DNA of 64,000 nucleotides from Hyperoodon ampullatus (Eukaryota > Chordata > Mammalia > Artiodactyla > Ziphiidae). The position numbers and the translations under genes are program-made. How positions within the stretch are numbered: the first letter of the stretch is position 1; every line of letters starts with the position of its first letter. Location of the stretch: NCBI GenBank assembly GCA_949752795.1, contig OX457063.1:72136271-72200270 (forward strand), read 5' to 3'. Below are positions 1-14,214 of the stretch, one piece after another. A model generated the notes under the pieces. It searched no databases. It was not told where the DNA came from and saw nothing but the letters and a program-made list of their open reading frames with translations.

Positions 1-3000
1 CACTTAAATATCTCCAAATACATGCTCTTGTCTCCATTCCATCAGGCTCTTTGTATGTCTTGTTTGGATTATAGCAGTAGCTTCCAAATCAGTGTGCTTT
101 CTGCATGATTTAGTTCCCTTTTATCTTGTCCCTAGATTGGAAGACTCTTTATAAATGCAGAGCTAATCAAGTCACCCCTGTTTATCATACATTTAAAGTG
201 GTGTTAATATGGTGCTGTTAATTTGTACTTTACATATACTTTTTAAATTTTTTGTATTTATGCACCCCAACCTCAGAAAAGTAAACATATACTAAAAGCA
301 TCCCACTACCTGAATTACAAAGTTCAATCGTTGCACAACGAGAATCAAGGACCTTTATGTTTCAGCCTCTGCTTATCTTGTCTGTATTGCTGTATAACAC
401 TCCTGTGTAGCCTAAATTTTTTATAGTTTTTAGAATCTAGTATGATCTTGTTAGTCTCTGTACCTTTGGCGCAATGTTTCTTCTGATTAAAAGCCCTTTC
501 TTCTTTACTTATTTAAAATAACACCTGATTCATTGTCTTTCAAGATTCTGCCCAGGTGCCACCTCCTAACCTGTTCAAAAATAGATTTGTAGTTTAAATG
601 TCTCTCATAGGAGACCAGCAACAACTCAAGCACAAAGACCCTGTCTTACTAGTCTTTATGTTCTCAGCACCTATTACCTACTTAATGCTTATAAATATGT
701 GCCAATAAGTGTGGCATGTTTGAGTCTCTTCCTAAATTTTCACTTCACTCCTCAGATCAACTCACCCTACGCATTATCTTGAATAGACCCCCCCGGTCCT
801 ACTGACACTCTCTATCAAACACATTTCTGAGAGTTTGTTAAAGTTCGGAGATAAACATGGGTAGTACAGCAGCAAACAATGAGCTTAGATTTATAATCTA
901 GGCATTAGGAAACAATGGAGAAAATTTAAGTGTTATACAGCCAACTTGCATTTTAGCATTATCACTTTGATGACAACCTGAAAAACTAATTTGATTTGGA
1001 AGAGAATGGTGTCCGGTGATCAATTCAGAGGCTATTTTAATAGCCGGGAGAGAGATACTGAGTACATGGATGACAGTGGGGCAGGAAAGAGATACTTAGG
1101 AGGTAAAATTAACAACTTTTCATTAAGAGATGTAAGACTGAGTCAGAGTCAAGGAAAATTCCTAAGTTTCAGGCTTTCCCACGCTGCCAAATCAGAAAAA
1201 GAGGAAGAAATTTGGGGGTTGGCCTATGGGTCAGTCAGGGTGCAGAGGAGATAATCAATTCAGTTCAAAATATGTTAAGCTTAAGGAATATATGGGACTT
1301 TGAGCAGGAAGTTTAGAGCAGGTTTAAATGTATAAATCTACAAATCTTGGGATGGCCAGACCTATGGATAAATATTCAATAATATGAAGCTTAAAAATAT
1401 GATTTGAAATCATGAGAGTATGAGAAATTTTTAAAGGAGACAATAGATTTTTCTCCAAGAAGTCTAGACCATATTTTTTTCTACACTATATGTCTAATAA
1501 AATTGAAAACTGACTTACACAGAAGCTCAAAGAAAACTTAGCATGTTTACCATTTACAAAGTAATAATAAAATTAAGCTGATTCATTCCACTGGGGGATC
1601 CACAGTTTCATTTTCTTACTTAACTCTGTCACTCTGTTCCATGCACCCTAATATGGTGCATCGTTTTGCTTTGCATGTTATGTAGTACATTTATATAGCA
1701 CTCAAAATAATTCCATCGTCTTTGTCTTTAATCCAGAATAATTTTTCATGGTTGGCACTTCTTTATTTTATCCAAGTTCTGTCTTTTGGGATTGTGTGTA
1801 AAAGCTGAGAAGGGTCAAATGATGTGTGGGTTGAAAGTAGTTTCATGATTCATGGGAACTATCAACTGTGCAAAATTATCACTCTGGCACAATGAGTTTC
1901 TTATGCAAGGCTTCTTAATGCAAAAGGGAAAATGGAGCATTCCATGGATTTTCCATCTCAAAAATATGCTAAGAAGTACATGGAAAATAGTCACATAACA
2001 GTTTCCAAATAATGGCCATATAGCTATGTTATCATGAAAACATTTTTTCTACTGTTGCCTAGATGCAAGTGCTATATATTAACTAGTTCTCTTGTAATTC
2101 TGATAATCTACTGCCTGACTCCAAGCTTATTCAAATATGATTTTTTTAAAGTTTGTGGTCAATTTTGAATAATTAGAACAATAATATCTTGGGCATTTGT
2201 TCAAGGCTTTGCTATTTATTAAATTATTTCATATAGATTATCTCATTACACATACAAACTATAGGTCACCTGATAACAAATTTTTTTTAAATTATATTTC
2301 CATTAGACGTTCATTGTTCACTCTTCTGACCACAGAAACATGTAGTCATTTTAAAATTGTTTCTCATTCTAGCCAATATTTAGGAATAAGTTTTATAAAT
2401 TAAATTAATTAACTTTTATAAGTGCTCAAAACAGTGTCTAACAGAAAATAAGTACTTATTGAGTCTGTTAAATAAATTTTTTAAAAAATAGCTATCTTCA
2501 AGAACATCTTATGCCTCTTCATTTCACTTGATCCCCACCCACTTTTACTTCTCTATACCACAGGCTCTTCTTATCTACTAGGCTTATTTTAGCCTCTCCT
2601 TCAGATGTTCCTTGCTATAAACCACTTAAAATATTGCCCCTAAATTTAATACAATTAAATTCCAATCATGTAAACTCCTGCAAAATTAGTATTATTTCCT
2701 AACTTTCAAAATCCTTATAATGTATATCAAACGTAGTCAGCCAAACCTACCTAATTACCTATTACCTCTCCCTGAGCATTCTGCTCTCTTGACATGGAGT
2801 ATTCAAGACATGGAGAAAAATCATGCTAGTCTGTCTGTCTTTGTGAAAAGTCTATCAGGTCTAACTCAAAGGCTACATTTTCCACTGAAGACTCACCTGA
2901 TTATTACAGTCAGATAACAGGTTTCCTTCCTTTCCACTCTGATGGAACTCAGTGCTTAAGATTCAAAAGACATTCATCACCCAGAGTAGCAGAGTGGAAG

Positions 3001-4600
3001 CTGATTAAGGACTGACAGAATTGGCGAGTTATATATTCACACTAAGTTGTCCTGAATGTTTTGAATTAGTTCAGAAGTAACCTATGATAGACTAATACTT
3101 TTACTCTGACTTTACTATAGAATTCAAACCATCCCTGGCTTCTCCCACGTTTCTGGGGCATCTTCAACTTCTGTTCAGTCACCTAACTGGAGCTAGATTT
3201 TCTCCTAAGCCCAAGATCTGGCCAGTGAGTGTCCCTTTCCTTTCCTCTTCTTCTCTTCTTTTCTCTCTTCTTCACTTCTCTTCTCTCTTTCTCTCTCCTC
3301 CTTTGAAATATGAATTATAAAAGTTTTGCCAAAAGAATGAAAAATGTAAAAAAAAATACAGGAAAAACCTATGTTTTCATTTCCTAAGGACTCGGAAGTA
3401 AGCATGTTATTGAAATTCATTAAATGAATCATTAAAAAACTAAAATTAGGCAAGTAAAGGAAAGGAAAAAACATTAAAGTATTGGGACTACCTAAAATTT
3501 TTCATTAATAATGCACTAAATGCATTTGTGTATGATTTCCAACAAACGAGAGAAATTTGGGAAAATAGAATTAAGAATTGACTTCAAATGTTTTCTTCAT
3601 ACATCTTGGTGTCAGTATGTTACTGTTTAATAGGCAAGTGGAAGGATCAGGTAGGATAGAGTCAAAATGAAAATACCTAAGAGAAATGAGTCTATTTTAC
3701 ACTAACATTTTGATGTTATGATTATTAAATTGGACAATGCAGGCAACATTCTGGTATCAAATTAGTATGATTAATTTCCATGAGTATATTTTCATATAGA
3801 GATTATTGTCATATATCATAACAATTAAATACTATTGAAATATGATAAATATAAAAGTGATATGCAGCTAATCAGTTTTAATGTCCTTTTAATACATATT
3901 TTCTCATTAAGTGCAAATAGTCCTCATAAGCATTCCAATTTGAAAACTATGTATTGCTATAACTTTAACACTATGTAATTATGTAACTGTGGTTGTTTTG
4001 TAACTTTTTCAGAGGTTAAAAAAAAAAAAGCAAACGAATGAAAAATCCAGGAGTTTCTTTTGATGATGTTGATTCTGAAACTTTCATCAATTTAATTCCA
4101 GGCAACAGACAAGGAAGATATTTAGAAATCAATAAGTATTACAAATTTAAACAGAGGTAGCAAACACACAGCTACCAAACATTCCAATTCCATGCATTAT
4201 ATGCAGCACCAGAAGAATTTGCAGCTCTGTCTGCACAATTCCCAATATTATACAGTTTAGCTTCTTGTTTTCCTGCTTAATTATCTACCTACATATATAT
4301 TATATATGCATGTGTATATTTAGTCTTATGTTGACAACGTTTTCAATCCCTAAAGATGATTGCTAACATTACTAAAATTTTCATAAACATAAAAGATTTA
4401 ATCACACCAGTTATCTCTAAATTTAGGAAAAGAACACGGACATCTCTGAATCTCTGACAGTGAAAATAAAACTAGAAATTAGCCAAAGTTAGTGAAAATA
4501 ATACCAAACATGTGGACTATTTTAACAGTTCAAGCTGTTAAGCTAAAACTATTGGACTGATAGTCAATGTTGTTTTTAAATTTGCTAAATAGTTTACATT
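1..4600. other. AT-rich unique or degraded DNA, no gene seen
   Basis: No coding region is supported. The open frames are short, lack homology I recognise and have no convincing splice context. Roughly 560-720 resembles the 3' end of an L2 element (a clause like 'caccta..tgcttataaatat' near its end), and 1000-1250 resembles a segment of an old mammalian interspersed repeat, including the phrase gagatacttaggaggtaaaa. A polypyrimidine tract at 3231-3303 is listed separately. The rest is simply AT-rich DNA. Confidence 0.5.
3231..3303 (+). repeat. Polypyrimidine (CT-rich) tract
   Basis: About 73 bases consist almost only of C and T, built of irregular TTC, TCC and TCTC units. On the other strand it is a polypurine run, so the open frame with many E, K and R residues read there is a compositional artefact. 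Such tracts can adopt triplex DNA, but nothing here shows that it does. Confidence 0.8.
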
Positions 4601-4614
4601 TAGTAAAAATTATT

Positions 4615-4990
4615 GAGCATTCATGATATGTTAGACACAAAGGTGACCACCTATAAAGATCACAGACTTTCAGGATAAACAGTTATATTCATAAAATTAA
4701 TATACAATTTGATAAAAAATTATATAAAGTTTTGAGGGTAGTTATATTGCAAATTCAAGAGAAGAGTGATGAACACTTCTGACAGAGTTAGAAAAACCTT
4801 CAGAGAGGAAGTGATATTTGGGTTAAAACTAATAAGACGGGAGACAAACATTCCAGGACAAAGAATAATGCAAGTCTTATTGCATGCAAGAGTATAATTA
4901 TTAAACAGCATAGGGTATGCTCAGGTATCTGCAAATTTGGGAAACAGTAAATAAGTTTACAGAGTAAAAAAGGAACCACATCATTAAAAG
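4615..4990 (+). repeat. Old mammalian interspersed repeat, family uncertain
   Basis: The stretch has the order of phrases typical of an ancient mammalian repeat also seen at 8490-8960, 44215-44560 and 45585-46035: a statement like 'gagaggaagtgatatttggg', then 'aacattccaggacaaagaat', then 'gcaagtcttattgcatgc'. It is strongly diverged. I cannot name the family with confidence; L2-associated or another ancient element are both possible. Confidence 0.35.
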
Positions 4991-6105
4991 CCTTCATCAT
5001 ATATTTTTTATTAATAAGCAACAGAAAAAAATAGAAATTTTATAAATAGAGATATAGAATTACTAGTATTTTCATTAATTCAACAATCCTTCTAAATGGC
5101 AAACACTTTCCTAGGTCTGAAGATACAAGAATGAATTAGACGTGGTCTTGTTCTTCAAAAGAGGGAAAGTCATTGGGAGAAACAGTCAGATGGTTTGAAA
5201 TGATTATTTATGTTGCTCTGATCTACAATTTCTTCAGGTAATATTTAAGATAACTTGTGAAATTATATAACAGCAGCGTATTTTAAAATATGGGAAAATA
5301 TACAAAAGACTATTAAGGAAAAATACTGGCAACGAGGCCAGAATTTTATGGTATAAAGACATACACACACACCTAGTATTTGGCCATAATTGATGGCCCC
5401 AAGGTTTTTTGCAGCCAAAATAAAAAAATAAGACTTGGCAATTACACAGGTCACAATGTTAATAAGATTTTTTTTTTAGGCTCAAACCCACCATTCTTCT
5501 TTGGAATGAAGTTCAAACAGAAATTTCTCAGCACAGACCTCATAAAGAGCCCACTGTATGATGTAATGTATATCTTAAACAATATGAAATATGAAATAAG
5601 GAGTTTCAAAATAAGAATATTTTGTATAAGAACACTCAACAAATAAGCATATAGATCCCAATAAAATGTGATGAAACAAAAATCACAGAAACTAACAGTT
5701 CCAACAACTGCTTCTCTGAATACCTCAGATGAAAGTTTCTTTTGTGACACTATGATAATCAGTTGAAGAGCAGTCTAAGACTCAAGGCCACCTATTGAAA
5801 AATAAATAAAACATGTTATACTTTATCTGGGCGGATTTTCTTGAAATGGAGCAATGTCATCTGTAACATCCAATTTTATATTTCTTTTTTCAGTGAAATA
5901 CCCTTATTGTTCTCACTGACTTCTAAAATATCAGTTTCATCTGTTTTACAAATGAGATTCTATGCAAGATCTAATTTGAAGAAAGTTTGCTATCATTGAT
6001 TTAAATTTTTCAAAAGTATGGAAATCACTGCTGTATTCCTTGAAGTCCTCTCAGTAAAACATTGTGACAGTGTTGAGATTTCCTTTCCCTGACAGTCCCC
6101 ACTTT

Positions 6106-6460
6106 ATTTTTATTTTTTTTTAATTTTATTTATTTATTTTTGGCTGCTTTGGGTCTTCGCTGCTGCGCGCGGGCTTTCTCGAGTTGCGGCGAGCAGGGGC
6201 TACTTTCCATTGTGGTGCACGTGTTCTCATTGTGGTGGCTTCTCTTGTTGTGGAGCACAGGCTCTAGGCATGCAGGCTTCAGTAGTTGTGGCATGCGGGC
6301 TCAGTAGCTGTGGCTCGTGGGCTCTAGTGCGCAGGCTCAGTAGTTGTGGCACATGGGCTTAGTTGCTCCGTGGCATGTGGGATCTTCCCAGACTAGGGCT
6401 CGAACCCGTGTCCCCTGCATTGGCAGGCAGATTCTCAACCACTGCACCAACAGGGAATTC
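6106..6460 (-). mobile_element. CHR-type SINE, long form (cetacean)
   Basis: A tRNA-derived SINE lies in reverse orientation. Its T-rich end (the A-rich 3' tail) is at the low-coordinate side, and its tRNA-like head is at 6395-6460, where the reverse complement has the B box GGTTCGAG and a degenerate A box. It has the extra internal region with repeated 'gtagttgtggc' phrases that distinguishes the ~340-355 bp form from the ~210 bp form elsewhere in the window. It is flanked by imperfect duplications, cagtccccacttt (6093-6105) and cagaccccactttt (6461-6474), which suggest target-primed insertion some time ago. The 69-codon frame across it is not a gene. Confidence 0.9.
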
Positions 6461-8480
6461 CAGACCCCACTTTTGCCAGCCTTCCTACTCAGGAGCCAAC
6501 CTTTATCTGTGTCCTTAACCAGTGTTTATTCAGTAGAGCCAAATTTGAATTAGTATCAAATCAACACTGCTTTAAATCTAATTAGGGAGTCTGAATACTG
6601 GGAAGATGTCGGCTCAAAATGTTGGTGATGGTAGCTTTGAAAAACACATTAAATGGTGAGTGTGGTGTCTGGGAAGAATGTTATTTTGATTTTGAACATT
6701 GTGGAAGGGTGTCATTAGAACAAATATTAGAAACTTTCCCTGTATGACTTTAGAGACAGATGCTCAGTAGCATTCTTTACTTACTTTTAACCATTGTAGC
6801 ATCTTAGAATGTCAAAGTTCAAGACTGATTCATATATAATGGGTTAATCTAATAACATCAGGGTTTTATTGGATGAAATCATGTTTCTGGTCATTCTCTT
6901 GGGCTACATTCTGAGAAAAGTTTCTACAGTTGGATTATATAAGCTTTCCTCAATAGTAGACAGTAAAGATATTTTTAAACCTGGACTGGGAACATTGTAG
7001 TAAAATCTAGAGAGCAAGTAGTATGATTTCTGATGTGTAATTTATCACCTTATTCTTCATCACTAAATTCCAGTTGGGAGAGATGAGCAATTATCTGATT
7101 CCATGCATGTTCCCATTCAATAAAGAAACATCCATTTCAAAATTTTGCTTCAAAGGCAAACTGTTCCTTGTATATTCCTGTAGAACTTCTCAGAGTTTAA
7201 CCCCGTGTTAGACATTAAATGACAATAGAAGACTCATTCAGAGGTAGAAAGAAAGAGTTAAAACAGAAGGCTTTGGTCTAGCATCAAAGTTAAATAACCA
7301 CAAATTTAAATTAACCTCAGTAGAAGACAAAAACTCAACAATAAAAAGGGAAAACACAAAAGCAAACTGAACAATTCTAAACAATTCATGGCACAATACC
7401 CAGAACTCACTGAATGAAAGAATATTCGAAAACTCTTAATGGAATAGGTACTGTTATTTGTAAAGATGATTATATTCATGAAAAAAAATGTTCTTTAAAA
7501 TTAAATTCCCATTTTGTTTAGGACACAGGACTTAAGGGGTTAAAACAAACTCACCTTTTCAACAAGGACAGCTAGATATATTTTGCAGCACCAAGCAATC
7601 CCTTCACCCTCCTGAGTAAAAAAAAACATTGCTTACATTGCTTTTCTTCCCAATAAATTACTTTTAAAATGATCAAACTGTGTCATATTATTTGTAATGC
7701 TATTAAGAATAATATCTAAAGTACTTAAACTAATTATGCCTATTTTGTAAGATTAATTACCATTAATAATTTAACATATTTTATCATTTAAGTCAGTATC
7801 CGTTCTGATCTTTAACTTTAGAGAGTGCACTGTATATGTACCACATAATTAGGGCTTATGTATCACATAATTAAGGCTAAATACTAGGAAATCAGACTAA
7901 TGAGACCAAATCAAACTGAATTATTTAAGCTTTTTTTCTTTAATTTTAGAGGTAGAATATTTAGTAATTAAACACTGATTTCATTTTCTTGAACTTGCAT
8001 ATGTCTCCTTTGTTTTTGAGGTCGTTGCTATAGAAGCCCTCAAAAATGTTGCTCTGAGAAGTGAGAAGTACTGTAATGAATAGAGGCAGGTGGTTTTAGT
8101 CTTTTTCTGTCTCGTCCTCCTTCCTCCTCCACTCTTTTGTTTCCTGAGGTCTTCATTGGTTTTTTTTGTTTTTGTTTTTGTTTTTCTTGTTGTTTTTCCA
8201 GGGTCCCAAGAATCTGTTGTGAGATGAGAACTTGCTCAGCTTCCTGTCATTTTATAGTACATGCTGTGTGGGGAATTAATAGCTATTCAACAAAAAAATA
8301 TAATTCAGGATTTCAAATTTTATGAAGAAATACTTTAGACAGAAAGACTTTTGTGTTCTTCTCAACACTTTACTCATTTATTCATTCACTTGTTTAATTA
8401 TTTTTTGAACAGATGTTTGTGCATGGCTACTGTGTGTCTGCCTGTTGTTATATAGCACAACTGGTGAGATTTTAGATATG
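6461..8480. other. Unique DNA, no gene seen
   Basis: AT-rich sequence with no repeat or gene that I recognise. A short imperfect tandem duplication lies near 7840-7890, with two copies of 'cacataattaaggct'-like sequence. A GTTTTT-rich simple stretch lies at about 8159-8200. Confidence 0.5.
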
Positions 8481-8489
8481 TGGCTCTGA

Positions 8490-8960
8490 TAAATAACGAA
8501 TCACATTGGAGGATGTCATCCCACAAATTTTCAATGAGGGTCTCCTGTGTTCCCAGGAGCTGGGATAGGTGCTAAGGATAGTGTGTTGAGTGAGAGCAAC
8601 ACGATCTTTGCTCTCAGAGATCATGGTCTTGTTGGGAAGACATAAACACATCATTCAATAAGATGCCTTATGGTGGAAGATGTGTAGGGTCATACACGGG
8701 ATCTAATTTCAAGTAGGGGTCAAAGAAAGACTCCTGGAGGAGGTGTCATTTAAGGTAAGTCCTGAAGGATGGTGAGAAATCAGGTACACGAGTGTGTATG
8801 TGTGTGGGGATGGGAAATAGCTGATTAAAGTTAAATTACCAAAGAACGTTCCAGATAGAGGTGACAACACGTGTGAACGCTGGAGGGAAGAGAGGACCAT
8901 AACTTGATTCAGAAACAGTAACACAGTCAGTATAACTGAAATGTAGCATTCAATGAGTCT
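8490..8960 (+). repeat. Old mammalian interspersed repeat, family uncertain
   Basis: The sequence contains the recognisable run of phrases 'tcccaggagctgggatagg', 'tcttgttgggaagacata', 'ctcctggaggaggtgtcatt', 'gttccagatagaggtgacaa' and 'atgagtctggaaaggtc'. These match the layout of a widespread ancient mammalian repeat that I cannot name confidently. It is the clearest of four such copies in this window and is on the plus strand. No gene is associated. Confidence 0.4.
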
Positions 8961-8964
8961 GGAA

Positions 8965-10936
8965 AGGTCAATAAAACACAGAGCAGAAACTGAGGTCCTG
9001 TAGTTAGTTGAGTGGTTTAAGTGGACAAACTTTAAACCTAATTGTTGATTCTAAAATCTCCGTTATATCTGCTGATCCTCTGCACCAAGAAAATATAAAG
9101 AAGCTACTTAACTTGAAAAAAATCTTTATTTTATTAAAAAACTGATTTCTTAGAAAATGTCTCCTTTCAATAAATTTTAAAACGTCCATTTTCAGAAATG
9201 CTACTGATGTATCTGTACACTTGTTTAGCTATGATTACAAGACATGATGTGTTTCAAGGAGATGGAAGGGAAGACTGATCCTCTTACTTCACCTCCAACT
9301 TGACTCCTCCCTGATAACCTATTTTTTTCTGTGTTAAAGTATCAATTGGATCCACACAATTAAATAGAGCAACTGGGTCACTTCTCATGTAGACAAACTA
9401 CCTGCAGACAAGTTGTTTTTATCAGTCAATCTGGAAACCTCAACAGGTAGGCCTATTGAACGATGCTTGACATATGCCCCGTGGTTATCTGGCATTATTC
9501 CCTGCTGGGAGAAGAGTGATTGGCAGTGTAGCCCTTATCCCTGGTCCACTCAGGTAGTTCCTTGTCAGCAGTTCAGCCCCTCTGAGATCTCTCTGCCTCA
9601 CTCTGCTGTTCTCATTATCACTCAGTGATAGCAAGGCTTTGAGGAAATTAGAAGTAATTTTTCTTTTCAGAAGAGTCAGTAACCCTTATTTGGGACAAGA
9701 CACATACACTACTCCAGCAGCAAGTTCTGAATCAGAACATGCTACTGGTTGATAGTGAAAATGTTGGAAAGGGTAAAGAATGACTTGAATACAAATTGGC
9801 ATACTTTTTTTTTACCCTATCCATTTATCACTGAAGAAATTTTAAGTAATTTTTACCAACATATTTTTGACATGTACTGGCTATTTCTCATGGCCTCAGA
9901 ACTTACCATTACCTGGAATTGTTTTTCTTTTTTTTACTGGGGAAAGAAAATAAGACCATCATCACCACAATATTCTTCTTGAGTAGCACAAAGTAGCATA
10001 CACAATTTGGACCAGGAGAAAAAATATAACAATACCTTACAGATGAATCTCTTTTTTGTCCGAAGTAGATTTGGGAGAAATTATGAATAGAAAAGATCTT
10101 AAACCTGAGTCAAGGAAATAGAGTTCTTCATTCATCACAGAAACTAACAGTATAGAAATGACATAATTTCCCATAATCTCCCTTGATCGAGTCAACCTAT
10201 TTCACTCATTTTATTATACAGGCTCTTCAAATGTTTTAAATCTAGCCCATCACCTGTCAATTCATGCTTCATTATCCTGGTCCTCAGTGTCATTCAAGAT
10301 TGACTTCCTTTCAGATAGTCATTCATGTCCAAGCAGGAGTCATGCATGCCATTTTCATCCCCACTGTCCATTCAAAACATGGCTTCCTATAATTGTATAT
10401 TTTAGCAGTCATAGTGAGCTCAATTCTCTCTGCCAAAGAGAGGAAAGAACTAAAACTCTCTAGGAAAAGTGAACCTTCAGTCATTTTACATTTGCTGGGA
10501 GATTATAAATTAAGATACAGTGTTTGCACCACCTTATAATCCCACAGAGTGCCAAAAAAAGGGCTTTTAACCAATAGCAATTGGCGAACCCTGTCATGCA
10601 GTCCTTTTTAAGAGCATGGTTGTGGACAGAACAACAAAAATATCTATGAATTTCCCAGAGTAGAGCCATTGTTTTAGCCTGCTGCAGTTTCTCTGTGAAC
10701 TTAAGTCTCTTTGACACAGAGGACAGGCTTCAAATTAAGCATTTCAGGTTCAGGATGGCATGGTCAATTCACTTTGCTACACGTGGGACAAAGGCTACTG
10801 TGAGAGTCCTGTAAGGAGTAGCTACTCCAAACCCATACATTTTTCTAATCACATTATCACTGGCTACTGATATGGTTTCTGTCCCTTCTGCCACATTCAT
10901 AGTCAAGGAAAGTAGTAGTCGTAATAAAACAAAATG
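8965..10936. other. Unique DNA, no gene seen
   Basis: No gene or repeat recognised. Several short open frames are present (for example 9413-9628 plus and 10481-10717 minus), but they show no family resemblance and no pair of good splice sites. Confidence 0.5.
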
Positions 10937-11138
10937 AATAAACATTTAAGTACCTACTATGAGCTATTACCCTTTACTCTTGACTTTAGCTCTGTCTGAT
11001 CAGTTTAATTATCTCAAATGTACTCCAAAAAAAAGTGAGGATGGGAGAGGTTGTTCTGGGAAAATGTCACATCGATAATACATGGTAGAGTCTAAATAGA
11101 AACCAGGTCTTGGGGACTCCAAAGCTCATATTTGGCCC
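10937..11138 (+). repeat. MIR SINE (ancient)
   Basis: A MIR-like layout on the plus strand: it opens with 'aagtacctactatgagct', then 'taattatctcaaatg', an 'aggatgggagaggtt'-type core and a closing 'accaggtcttggggactcca' phrase. It is followed directly by a second MIR. The divergence is large, so the boundaries are approximate. Confidence 0.55.
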
Positions 11139-11149
11139 TTTTGCATTGT

Positions 11150-11285
11150 ATTAAACTCCACATTTACAGAGGCAGAAACTGTGGCACATATTGGGTAAAT
11201 GATTTAATCAAGGTCACATAACCTTCTGTGAGTTAGAGCTAGCATCAACACCTAAACTCGTGATTACCAGCTCAGCTCTATTCTG
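11150..11285 (+). repeat. MIR SINE (ancient)
   Basis: This carries the conserved MIR core in degraded form: 'cagaggcagaaactgtgg', 'atcaaggtcacataac' and 'gagttagagctagcat'. It is the second of two adjacent MIRs in the same orientation. Confidence 0.6.
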
Positions 11286-11289
11286 CACC

Positions 11290-14214
11290 AAATTCAACTA
11301 AAATGATGATAATAGATATCACAATAACAATCATCAATAGTATTATCACCATTACTAATTGAAACCATACTTCTAATTAACATCGGAACTTCTGTGGGAG
11401 TACATTATTCTCTGTGGCCGCATTGTCTCATGCTTCCTTGAGTAACAGCATATTCAGCATGGACCACGTACCGGTTCAGTGAGAGAGATGTATCACTAGA
11501 GTCAGAGCTCTGGAAGTCTTTACTTTCAGTATGTTAAGACTTAACATTTTCAAATATAATTGTGTGTCTAAGGATGGACAATGTGGCCTATTTGATCTTT
11601 TCACTTCTCTGAGCTTTGTTAGGACTAGGTTCATTTCTAACCAGTAAGAAATAGAATACTTTCATTTGACTGACTGTCTTGATGAAATGTTGATGCCTTC
11701 TTTGTGCATTTTTTTCTTTCTTCTCTCTCTCTCTCTCTTTTTTTTAATGAGGAACTATATCATTTATCAGATTTTCAAAAGGTTAGATTTTGTACTGCTT
11801 TGGACAATGAAATAGTTTAGGTTATATGATTTTACCAACCCACAATACGTGGAACATATAGAAACTATATGGAAATAGGGGCAGTCTGCCTATGTTTGCT
11901 CACTCGGCACAGTAGGTATAGTGCATATTCACCTAACCTTCTTCACATGGTGTTGTGCAAACTTTTCACTGAACTGATTTAAAAAAAAAAAAAAGGCACG
12001 ATTCCAACCCTGAAGCACCATAGGAATATGGAAATGCCAGTGCAAATTTCTATTTTTAAATATCCACTGATCCAAATTCGAACTGGAAAGAAAAAAACAG
12101 GATATTACCATGTAATGGCAATTCTCATGATGCTTGTTGCTTCATAACATCATTTGCAGATCAGGCACAAAGATTAATTTAGGACCCATTAATAGAAGAA
12201 TTTTCAGAGGAACTTAAGCTCAAATTATACCAATCTGTTACTGTTCCAAAATAAACGCATCAGGTGGCATTTAAATGCAGGTGGTTAACCGTCGTTTTAT
12301 CAGTGCAGATATTTAAGCTATTAGAAATATAATTAGAAAAATTAAATTAAACACACTTAATGTGGATTCTAATTCTACATTAAGAATTAGAATGTAGAAT
12401 TATGTCCTTAGCATTATGCTATTTCTATTGTAAATTATAAAATGTGACTAAATTGCACAGGTTTGTTTCTAAGTGATAGCTGAACTCAGATAATTAAGTT
12501 GTTAACCATGAACTTCAGTGGTCAACATGGTTATATATCTTTGTCTTATGTCTGTTCCTCCTTCTTGTTTCCACAAATCTCAGGGGAGGCAGATGAATGG
12601 CACTTGGTTCTACCCAGCTACACAGTCGACTGATTAGACATAGCACCGTACCACAGGTACACTCAATTATATGTCTTTCAGAGAGTCAAGCATTTCCTGA
12701 AGCTAAAAGTGTTGAATCTGTTGATTTCACACATTTTATACTAGGAGAAAACTGTGATCAAACATATTTAAACCTTCAATTTTATTTCATAACATACATT
12801 CTCCTTCTACTTAACATAGGAGGTAAGGAGTTTATTGAGATTAAAAAGGGTAAATCAATTTGCTTCCAAATAATTAAGTCATTAAGAACTGGACAATGAC
12901 TTCAATTTTAGTAATTAAGTCATCTGTGTGTGGGAAAATGTGACATTAGATTTAAGGCCCAACTAAGTGTCCATCACAATACAACCATATATGTAAATTT
13001 TAAGGTGTCACATAGAACAAATTCAGTAAAAGGGTAATGCCAAAACAATCATACTGGCTGTCATTATCCTCATAATAGAAAAGCACTTAGTAAGCACTGT
13101 TCCTAATGCTGTTTGTATGGTAAGAAAACTGCTCAGTGCTGAAGACAAGCCTGAAAATGTTAACTGTAACTAGTAAATATACACACTATATAAAATAGCC
13201 CTTTCTATGGATTGAGCCCCAACATATGTTTATTGCTAACATTTTCTTTTATAAGATGTATAATGAGCTGCATATCCTTTATATTCCTTTATCCACTCTG
13301 CTTCTAAATGATCATGGACAAAGGGATATTCAGTTACCTAAATTCATGCCTAGTGTAAGGCAGGCTTGCATAGTCACTTAAACGCACAGTTATTTGATGG
13401 AACAAGACATAAATTACTCCCTTTTTAAAACTTAAAAATAATGATATATTCTACAGTTAGAAATCCAGTAGATCACCCATGCACACTAATCTTAATATCC
13501 TTGGTTTTAGCCAATGCTTCAAGAAGCTTTTAAACATGCTAAAATCTCTAACTTGGCATAGTATTTGAAATGGCAAAATAATATCTTTTAACAAGATAAA
13601 TGAAGAAGCCTGGCAAGAATTGAGAAATCTTAGAAATCAAGGGATCTTTTCCACAATCTATTTCCTGACCAACACAATTGGCAAGTCCTTTTATTTCTAA
13701 ACTTTATCATAAGCTAACCACTGAACATTTTCTGCCTATTTTGGCTTTAATTAAGGTAGATATAATTTCTGAACAAGTTCAGGAAAGTACTTCTTTCAAG
13801 CAGGGAAACTGCTTAAATTAATTAAGCTAATTAGGTTGATGAATAATTAAGGTAATTCTTTCACTCTTCCCACAATTCAGTCTCTTCACCTCTTAGTCAT
13901 AAGTCTCAAATGGTGGTATTAGAACTCCTAAATACAATCACACATTATACTTCTGTTTAATATTCTACATCACAACTAAGACTAAATTTTTTTTTGTTTT
14001 TCTCTTAGTTTATAGCTTAAATAAGAATGGGCCATCTCTCAAATATTGAGTATCTCTCTAATTAGGAAATGTAAATATCATAAATTAGAAATTAGTCTAG
14101 ACAACAGAAGATTTTTAGATATTACAAATACATTTAATAAGAACTCATTTCAAATAGAATGATAGGTCCATAAGCATGTATCTGTCATACTACAGGCTCT
14201 GCAGAATAGTATAT
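11290..14214. other. Unique DNA, no gene seen
   Basis: AT-rich sequence with no gene. It contains a CT-rich simple tract at about 11717-11750, a run of A at 11981-11995 and a perfect short hairpin at 12366-12393 (see findings). The 100-codon frame at 12597-12899 looks random and lacks recognisable motifs. Confidence 0.5.

Noticed and set aside
991..1254. 87-codon plus-strand frame with a protein-like composition
   Set aside because: The nucleotide sequence resembles an ancient interspersed repeat, and no start context, splice sites or domain is seen.
3205..3474. Minus-strand frame with a long run of E, K and R
   Set aside because: Produced by the polypyrimidine tract at 3231-3303 read on the other strand.
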